A DNA stretch of 64,000 nt from Bacteroidales bacterium (GTDB lineage Bacteria; Bacteroidota; Bacteroidia; Bacteroidales; Bacteroidaceae), in assembly GCA_030532685.1 (NCBI GenBank), contig JAUNKN010000002.1, positions 50,197 through 114,196 of the forward strand, written 5' to 3'. This document shows positions 58,292 to 64,000 of the stretch, one piece after another (position 1 is the stretch's first letter; each line of letters opens with the position of its first letter). The notes under the pieces were generated by a model that was given only the letters and a program-made list of their open reading frames with translations, was not told the DNA's origin and made no database searches. The position numbers were made by a program, and so were the translations under genes.

Positions 58292-61291
58292 ATGAAAAAG
58301 TTTACTCTTTTTGCAGCTTTGGCCTGTGCGATGTTAGCCACGCCGCTTGCTGCGCAAACCAACTATTCGCCTTCAGCGTCCGATAAGATCTTTGATCTTG
58401 CTCCTTACGGCGATGTCAACATGCTGAATCTTTTCGTGAAGGCATTGGAAAACGGGCGTCAATATCCTACGATGGAGGAATTTGAGGCTGCTGGCTTCAA
58501 TAAGAGCGACATCGAGTTTTGGCGTTCTCACGTGCGTCCTCGTCCCGTGATTCGTGACAAGGCAACGCAGCTCTATCCTAATCTCAGCCCTTATCGTAAC
58601 TTGTGGCTAAACATTCCTTCGGGAGCGGCCAAAGGAACGGGAGGATTCCCCAGTAGCAATACGGGCGATGACACCTTTACGATGTGGAACTACACGCATC
58701 TCTTTGGCAACTGGAATCATGGACTTTTCTCTGGCCCTGGTTGCTGGACCGATGCCGCCCATAAGCATGGTACCGACATTTTCTCGGGTATCAAGTTCTT
58801 TGAGTCTTGGACACCTGGTAGTGGTGACCAAAACTATACTCGCTTTATCAGCGTAAAAAATAATGATGGTAGCTATAAGTACGTGAAGCCTCTGATTAAC
58901 TGCCTTATGTACTTTGGTTGGGATGGTATCAACTATAACTGGGAAGATCGTTCTTATACACAGCCCGATGTTGTAGCCTTCCATAAGGCCCTCTATAAGG
59001 AAGCAGAAGCGCAAGGTCTTACGAACTTCCATGCTGGGCTTTACACCCAACAAGCAACGCTTACAAGAGGTGAAGCAGATAAGATGTATGGTACGAAAGA
59101 AAATGGTAAGACTTTCGACCTGATGCTCAATTATATGGCAGATAATTTCACTACGACTGCCGCAGCCTCGGACAAAGTGGCTGTCGATCTCCTCGGCCAT
59201 TCGCGCGATCTTTACATGTCTGCTTGGATTGTAAATTTGAATCGTTCTTGGAACCGCATTCCCAAAGATAAGGAAATTGGTATCTGCCTTTGGGGAGAAC
59301 ATGCTATGAGTCGTTGGTATAGCTACAACAAGGGTAACGATGCTGTTGATTTTGAACATAACCTCCAGCGTCTTTACGAACGCACACTCTCAGGAGGAAA
59401 TCAGAACCCCGCCGACTTGCTCCCCATCACCGAAAGAGGAATAGAATGGGAAGGCGACAATCCTTTGGGTACTTTCCACGGATTGGCGCATTGGATTGCC
59501 GAGCGTTCGTCCGTGCAAGGCAAACTCCCCTTCTACACCTATTTCAATATCGGAAGTGGCGAACGCTATAACTATAAAGGAAAGAAAACCGCAGGCGGCT
59601 GGTACAACATGAGTTCACAAGACATGATGCCCACCTATCGTTGGCTTGTGTACAAAATGGGTACGAAGGAAGTTTCCAAGGAGCTCATGCCTTCTTTCTC
59701 GCTCAAGGATGCCTACATGGGCGGTAGCTCTCTGCTCCTCAAAGGACAGGCTACAGCACAAGGTAGCGACCTCATCCTCTACCGTACGAAGCTTACGGGC
59801 AACAGCGGAACGCCTATGGCGAAAGTTGCAGTGAAGCAAGCTAAAGCTGGTGCCACACATCTGCAATTGCTCGTTGTGACCGCCGATGGCAAGCAACATC
59901 GTTTCCCCGTTGGAGCTACCACAGGAACCACTTGGGAAGAAAAGAGCCTTAAGCTTGAAGGCCTGTCTGGTCAAGAAATTGCACAGCTCGGTTTCACAAC
60001 ACAAGGTGCTGGTGAAGAGTTGAACCTCTACGTGGGTGAACTCCAAATCAATGACGATGTTAAGGCTATGCCCGCTACTCCCAAGGACCTCGTAGTCGAG
60101 GTGAAGGAGGAAACCACACAGAGCCTCTCTATCAAGGCCAACTGGGGACTCGAGGCTCAAGGCAAGTCAAAGCATGCTGTAAAGGGCTTGGTGTACAATG
60201 ATGAGGCCAACGTAGATCATTTTGAAGTGGTTTACAAGAGCAGTAAGGACGAACAGCCTGTAGTCGTAAGCAAAGTCTCTTCTTGGGCTGCTTTCGTAGG
60301 CAATATCAAGTTGGACAAGGAAAGCGATATGCCTTACATCGGTGTGCGCTCTGTATCGACCGACCTCAAAACCTATTCTCCTGTGCTTTGGGTAGCCGTT
60401 CCTCGCTCGGCCAATGTTCCTACTTACAAGCCAAGATTTGGTGTGAGCCAAATCAACCAAAGTTCTGAAGGCTATCAGACTGCTTTGAAGAGCCGTTTCT
60501 TCGATGCCGTGAAGACAGAGGGTGCTTCTGGTGCTAATCTCGATTACACTTACAAGCGTTCAGAGCCCTACACCGCAGTAGACAGTACCAACTATGTAGA
60601 TGCGACTGACCATGTGCTTCGTGTGAAGCAAGGCGATAAGATCAAGCTGACTTACACGATGAATGGCGGTGGAGACAACCTCATCTGGTGTATCATGAAG
60701 GCCTATGTGGATTACAATGGCAATCAAATGTTTGATGCTGGTACCGATGAAGTTATCGCAGAGCAAGGTATTAGTAAGCCTGGTGGCGGTAATCCTTTGA
60801 CTCATGGTCAGAAGGGAAACACCTACTATTTGACTCCCTTTGAATTTACTATTCCTCAAGATGCTCGTACGGGCAAGAGCTGTCTGCGCTTTGTCTTCTC
60901 TGATGCTTGGTTTGCTCACCCTGGACCCACTGGCTTCACCAGCAAGGGCTATACCCTCGACCTTGGTGTAGAAATCTCCGGAACCAACGAGCAACGTCCT
61001 GTCCCCATCACGAACCACGACCAAGGTAAGGCTGATGCTCCCGACGCTTACAAGGAAATTACTTTGAGCATCGCTAAGCCTCAGTTGGTTGCCAGTCAAG
61101 TAAAGGTAGAAGGCAAGACTCTGAACTTCACCAATGTTGAAAAGGCTTGGATCTTCACACTCGACGGTCGTCTTGTGAAGTATCTTCCTGCTGCCGCTGC
61201 AGTGGAAATGCTCAACGAAGCTCCTGGCACTTATATCGTCAAGATGCAACACAACAACGTGATTCGCTCGGCTAAGGTACAGCTCCAATAA
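58292..61291 (+). CDS. GH85-like endo-beta-N-acetylglucosaminidase with T9SS sorting domain
   Basis: A 999-residue secreted enzyme: signal peptide MKKFTLFAALACAMLATPLA, then a GH85-like barrel (about 95-430). The motif FGWDGINYNWED holds the Asn216-x-Glu218 pair expected for the GH85 substrate-assisted mechanism, which cuts between the two core GlcNAc residues of N-glycans. Downstream are beta-sandwich regions (about 450-700), a GEVED-type domain (about 720-905; AYVDYNGNQMFDAGTDEVIA) and a C-terminal type IX secretion tail (KAWIFTLDGRLVKYLP, PGTYIVKMQHNNVIRSAKVQ). So it is predicted to cross the outer membrane by T9SS and be surface-attached or released. It lies 195 bases after susD. Confidence 0.85.
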   Translation: MKKFTLFAALACAMLATPLAAQTNYSPSASDKIFDLAPYGDVNMLNLFVKALENGRQYPTMEEFEAAGFNKSDIEFWRSHVRPRPVIRDKATQLYPNLSPYRNLWLNIPSGAAKGTGGFPSSNTGDDTFTMWNYTHLFGNWNHGLFSGPGCWTDAAHKHGTDIFSGIKFFESWTPGSGDQNYTRFISVKNNDGSYKYVKPLINCLMYFGWDGINYNWEDRSYTQPDVVAFHKALYKEAEAQGLTNFHAGLYTQQATLTRGEADKMYGTKENGKTFDLMLNYMADNFTTTAAASDKVAVDLLGHSRDLYMSAWIVNLNRSWNRIPKDKEIGICLWGEHAMSRWYSYNKGNDAVDFEHNLQRLYERTLSGGNQNPADLLPITERGIEWEGDNPLGTFHGLAHWIAERSSVQGKLPFYTYFNIGSGERYNYKGKKTAGGWYNMSSQDMMPTYRWLVYKMGTKEVSKELMPSFSLKDAYMGGSSLLLKGQATAQGSDLILYRTKLTGNSGTPMAKVAVKQAKAGATHLQLLVVTADGKQHRFPVGATTGTTWEEKSLKLEGLSGQEIAQLGFTTQGAGEELNLYVGELQINDDVKAMPATPKDLVVEVKEETTQSLSIKANWGLEAQGKSKHAVKGLVYNDEANVDHFEVVYKSSKDEQPVVVSKVSSWAAFVGNIKLDKESDMPYIGVRSVSTDLKTYSPVLWVAVPRSANVPTYKPRFGVSQINQSSEGYQTALKSRFFDAVKTEGASGANLDYTYKRSEPYTAVDSTNYVDATDHVLRVKQGDKIKLTYTMNGGGDNLIWCIMKAYVDYNGNQMFDAGTDEVIAEQGISKPGGGNPLTHGQKGNTYYLTPFEFTIPQDARTGKSCLRFVFSDAWFAHPGPTGFTSKGYTLDLGVEISGTNEQRPVPITNHDQGKADAPDAYKEITLSIAKPQLVASQVKVEGKTLNFTNVEKAWIFTLDGRLVKYLPAAAAVEMLNEAPGTYIVKMQHNNVIRSAKVQLQ

Positions 61292-61316
61292 GGAGTTTTA
61301 CAAATTCAAAACAAGA

Positions 61317-61369
61317 AACTGTGTCACAGTCTATCTCCTTAGGGAGGAAGGCTGTGGCACAGTCTTTTT
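61317..61369 (+). terminator. Terminator after the GH85 gene
   Basis: AACTGTGTCACAG (61317-61329) pairs with CTGTGGCACAGT (61352-61363) with one G-T pair, followed by CTTTTTA. Confidence 0.75.
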
Positions 61370-61411
61370 AGGGCGGAGGGGTGGTCCCGACGGGCAATGT
61401 CCGAAAAGAAA

Positions 61412-61506
61412 TAGCCCGATAACGAAGGTAAGCTTCAAAGTTCTTGGTGGGTTGCTGCATGCACAGCAAATTCAAGAACTTTGAAGCTTACCTTCGTCAT
61501 CGGGCT
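61412..61506. repeat. 95-base near-perfect hairpin between convergent genes
   Basis: Arms of 34 bases with a single mismatch: 61412-61445/6, starting AGCCCGAT, and 61473-61506, ending ATCGGGCT. The loop itself has a TTGCT/AGCAA stem. It is longer and more exact than the terminators in this window and has no T-run, and a terminator already lies 45 bases to its left. It may be a mobile hairpin, a small RNA or the fumarase terminator. Confidence 0.7.
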
Positions 61507-61543
61507 TGTATCCCACGTGGGAGGGGGATATGCCCCCTGTGCT

Positions 61544-63184
61544 TTATTTCATGGCGCAGGTGGGACGAATTTGAGTAAAGAAGTCGTTGCCCTTGTTGTC
61601 TACGAGGATAAAGGCGGGGAAGTCCTCCACTTCGATTTTCCAAATCGCCTCCATACCCAGTTCTGGATATTCCACGCACTCAATGCTCTTGATGTTGTTT
61701 TGAGCGAGGATGGCAGCAGGGCCACCTATTGAGCCGAGGTAGAAACCACCATGCTTTTGGCAAGCATCGGTCACTTGCTGCGAGCGGTTTCCTTTGGCCA
61801 GCATGATCATGGAGCCACCTTGGCTTTGGAAGAGGTCTACGTAGGAGTCCATGCGCCCAGCAGTCGTGGGGCCCATGGAGCCACAAGCCATACCTTCGGG
61901 AGTCTTGGCGGGGCCTGCGTAATAGATGGGGTGGTTCTTGAGATATTCGGGCATGCCCAAACCACTGTCAAGACGTTCCTTGATTTTGGCGTGGGCAATG
62001 TCGCGGCCCACGATGATGGTACCATTCAATGAAAGGCGCGTCGAAACGGGATATTTGTCGAGCTCCTTCAAAATGTCTGCCATAGGCTGGTTCAAGTCGA
62101 TGCGCACGGCATCGCCTTCTCCAGCCTTGCGCAACTCGGCGGGAATGAGCGAGCCGGGATTGTCGTCCATCTTTTCGATCCAAATGCCCTCGCGGTTGAT
62201 TTTGCACTTGATGTTGCGGTCGGCCGAGCACGAAACGCCAAGTCCTACGGGGCAGCTGGCACCGTGGCGGGGCAAGCGTACCACACGGATGTCGTGGGCA
62301 AAATACTTGCCTCCAAACTGTGCACCCAATCCCATGGTACGAGTGGCTTCGAGGAGTTCCTTTTCCAACTCGATGTCGCGGAAAGCACGTCCCGTTTCGT
62401 CGCCCGTGGTGGGGAGAGCATCGTAATAGTGTGTCGAGGCGAGTTTCACGGTGAGGAGGTTCTTCTCGGCACTCGTTCCGCCAATGACAATGGCGATGTG
62501 GTAGGGAGGGCAGGCTGCTGTGCCCAGTGTTTTCATCTTGCCTACGAGGAAGGGAACGAGCGTGCCCTTGTTCAAGATGGCTTTGGTTTCTTGGTAGAGA
62601 TAAGTCTTATTGGCCGAGCCACCGCCCTTTGTTACGCAGAGGAACTTGTATTCCTCGCCATGGGTTGCCTCAATGTCAATTTGGGCAGGGAGGTTGCAGC
62701 GCGTATTCACCTCGTCGTACATGTTGAGGGGAGCATTTTGCGAGTAGCGAAGATTTTCCTCCGTGTAGGTCTTGTACACGCCCAGAGCGATGGCTTCTTC
62801 CTCATTGCCCTCAACCCATACGCGTTGCCCCTTTTCGCCGTGTACGATAGCCGTACCCGTGTCCTGGCAAATGGGAAGTTGTCCCTTGGCCGATACTTCG
62901 GCATTGCGTAGGAAAGTCAGCGCTACGTATTTATCGTTGTCCGAGGCCTCGGGATCGGCCAAGATACTGGCCACTTGCTCGTTGTGCTCACGGCGCAGGA
63001 GGAAGGACACGTCGCGAAATGCTTGATTGATCATGCGCGTGATACCTGCGGTTTCGACCTTGAGGATATCGTGCCCCTCAAACTGTGAAATACTCACGTG
63101 GTCTTTCGTTAGGAGGTAATACTCCGTCTTGTCCTCGCCGAGCTGGAACATTGGAGCGTACTTGAATTCGGGTACTTGTGCCAT
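61544..63184 (-). CDS. Fumarate hydratase, class I (4Fe-4S)
   Basis: A 546-residue iron-sulfur hydrolyase that interconverts fumarate and malate. It contains both class I parts in one chain: the alpha-type N-terminal part with [17 protein letters not shown] and [11 protein letters not shown], and the beta-type C-terminal part with [27 protein letters not shown] and [13 protein letters not shown]. Candidate cluster Cys residues are in [17 protein letters not shown] and MACGSMG. In Bacteroidales it serves the reductive branch leading to succinate. The ATG at 63182-63184 is standard. A -7 element TACTTTTG lies about 32 bases upstream. Confidence 0.95.
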   Translation of the reverse strand: MAQVPEFKYAPMFQLGEDKTEYYLLTKDHVSISQFEGHDILKVETAGITRMINQAFRDVSFLLRREHNEQVASILADPEASDNDKYVALTFLRNAEVSAKGQLPICQDTGTAIVHGEKGQRVWVEGNEEEAIALGVYKTYTEENLRYSQNAPLNMYDEVNTRCNLPAQIDIEATHGEEYKFLCVTKGGGSANKTYLYQETKAILNKGTLVPFLVGKMKTLGTAACPPYHIAIVIGGTSAEKNLLTVKLASTHYYDALPTTGDETGRAFRDIELEKELLEATRTMGLGAQFGGKYFAHDIRVVRLPRHGASCPVGLGVSCSADRNIKCKINREGIWIEKMDDNPGSLIPAELRKAGEGDAVRIDLNQPMADILKELDKYPVSTRLSLNGTIIVGRDIAHAKIKERLDSGLGMPEYLKNHPIYYAGPAKTPEGMACGSMGPTTAGRMDSYVDLFQSQGGSMIMLAKGNRSQQVTDACQKHGGFYLGSIGGPAAILAQNNIKSIECVEYPELGMEAIWKIEVEDFPAFILVDNKGNDFFTQIRPTCAMK

Positions 63185-63215
63185 GTTATGTCGTGTATTG
63201 TAAAGTTATTCTCCA

Positions 63216-63223
63216 CAAAAGTA
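63216..63223 (-). promoter_or_regulatory. -7 element of the fumarase gene
   Basis: TACTTTTG on the minus strand, 32 bases ahead of the start. No TTG at the expected distance. Confidence 0.5.
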
Positions 63224-63340
63224 CGCATTTCAAAGGAAATATATGCGCTAAGCGAAAGAAAAAGCGGCTTATCCTCTGGACGCTCTCCGAGAGCAGGGCG
63301 GTTTTCTGCTTCTCGATGTCCTGAAGTCGATTTCTTTATG

Positions 63341-63348
63341 TATTTTTG
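63341..63348 (+). promoter_or_regulatory. -7 element of the small secreted-protein gene
   Basis: TATTTTTG, 50 bases ahead of the ATG at 63398. No exact TTG upstream. Confidence 0.45.
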
Positions 63349-63397
63349 TCAAACCTCCCTTTCGGGTGCCTTAACCCTTTCTTTAGTATTCCCCGCT

Positions 63398-63808
63398 ATG
63401 ATTGTTCGCGGCTTCATCTTTTTGTCGATATTTGTTTTCGCTCTCTCTGCGCAAGGGCAGACGAGCGGCTTCGCCAAAGAGCAGTTGAGCGATGCAGAAG
63501 GGCACTTGCCCCGATTCTCCTCTTGGTACTGCTCGAAAACAGTTTTTTGCCACAGGGCGGCCACTCCCCTTCGTCCATCTATCGGAGCTTACGGTCCTTA
63601 TCGTATTGCCAAAGAAAAGCACCCACAGTGGTTTGTCCTGCAACGTCCCGCCGCTGTTGCGACAGGCCTGCGCAGCGATTCGATTCCTACCTCTTATTTT
63701 GGAAAGCAGTGGGGGAGAAGCCTCAAAGCACCCGCTAACGAACCAGGAGTGGTGGCTTTGGGGGAGCTCGTGCAAGCTGTGGCGCGAGAGTTGTTGACGA
63801 AGAAGTAG
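63398..63808 (+). CDS. Small secreted protein of unknown function
   Basis: A 136-residue protein with signal peptide MIVRGFIFLSIFVFALSAQG and likely cleavage after AQG. The mature part has a Cys pair (WYCSKTVFCH), basic and Pro-rich sequence, and a helical end, PGVVALGELVQAVARELLTK. I recognise no family. The ATG at 63398 is chosen because the signal peptide begins there and a -7 element lies 50 bases upstream; the longer open frame overlaps the fumarase promoter. To the right of it, 63809-64000 holds only a small CGTTCC/GGAACG hairpin. Confidence 0.6.
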   Translation: MIVRGFIFLSIFVFALSAQGQTSGFAKEQLSDAEGHLPRFSSWYCSKTVFCHRAATPLRPSIGAYGPYRIAKEKHPQWFVLQRPAAVATGLRSDSIPTSYFGKQWGRSLKAPANEPGVVALGELVQAVARELLTKK

Positions 63809-64000
63809 GAGCGAGAAGAGTGCTGTATGAGTTTGTAGTTCGAGAGGCAAGGAAATACTTCGCTCGCCACGTTCCTTAGTGGAACGAAGGCTTCGGTGTG
63901 CGCAAGGAAACTCGAAGTGGTATTTTCTGTAATGAACGCGTGCGCAGAGAGCTCCTAACAGAAGTAGCCACTTGACAAAGAGATGAGGAGTTGTGAGCGT

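Noticed and set aside
1-64000. tRNA, rRNA, tmRNA, 6S or RNase P RNA genes and an origin of replication
   Set aside because: No cloverleaf, conserved rRNA segment, known RNA core or DnaA-box cluster was recognised in any gap by eye; a covariance-model search would be needed to exclude small RNAs.

Overview
The window comes from a member of the Bacteroidota, most likely order Bacteroidales. Five things point there. The primary sigma factor is the short Bacteroidetes form (6562-7422). Many genes carry the Bacteroidetes promoter signature, TTG about 19-21 nt upstream of TAnnTTTG. There is a SusC/SusD pair (52846-58096) and an S46 dipeptidyl-peptidase (30008-32161). One secreted glycosidase ends in a type IX secretion sorting domain (58292-61291). 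Genus cannot be fixed from the sequence alone.

Layout. 1-13 kb is housekeeping: the 3' end of radA, the Omp85-type lipoprotein TamL, a DUF349 protein, CorA, RpoD, a long RelA/SpoT homologue whose synthetase site looks degraded, PepD, a flippase-like membrane protein and RsmA. 13-22 kb holds a frameshifted DUF1934 gene, an AlkD-like repair protein, an M20 dipeptidase and the giant TamB partner of TamL. 21-33 kb is almost all on the minus strand: a stand-alone MetH activation domain, PyrC, a Dpm1-like glycosyltransferase, a small beta-barrel, an AraC regulator, PrmA, an RsmF-like methyltransferase, a DPP7-type peptidase and a DUF2027-Smr protein. 34.4-35.5 kb is an A/T-rich single-gene island coding a SIR2-like protein with a zinc ribbon. 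35.5-43.2 kb has carboxynorspermidine synthase, two unknown proteins and a six-gene ExbB-ExbD-ExbD-TonB-TonB_C-PstS-like operon. 43.5-46.1 kb is an intact IS982-family insertion sequence followed by a CRISPR array of 19 full 47-bp repeats with no cas genes. 46.4-50.4 kb has a MATE exporter, a cytidylate-kinase-like protein and an AspT/YidE-type transporter. 50.9-61.3 kb has an OmpA-family protein and a small polysaccharide utilization locus (SusC, SusD, GH85 endoglycosidase with a T9SS tail). 61.5-63.8 kb has class I fumarase and a small secreted protein.

How genes fit together. ExbB/ExbD/TonB would power TonB-dependent transporters such as the SusC protein. The secreted GH85 enzyme would release N-glycans for the SusCD pair. 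TamL and TamB form an outer-membrane assembly module. RpoD reads the TTG/TAnnTTTG promoters seen throughout.

Most unusual points. (1) Every full CRISPR repeat contains a complete Bacteroidetes promoter (TTG-N19-TACCTTTG), so each spacer may be transcribed from its own repeat, as known for type II-C arrays of Neisseria and Campylobacter. (2) Four intergenic gaps carry a roughly 290-bp non-coding repeat with GCGCGCGTA termini and repeated TTGCTTCCAC boxes. Three of the four are followed at a similar distance by a CTACGTGGGACGTAG hairpin element that also occurs once alone. (3) The SIR2-like gene looks acquired.
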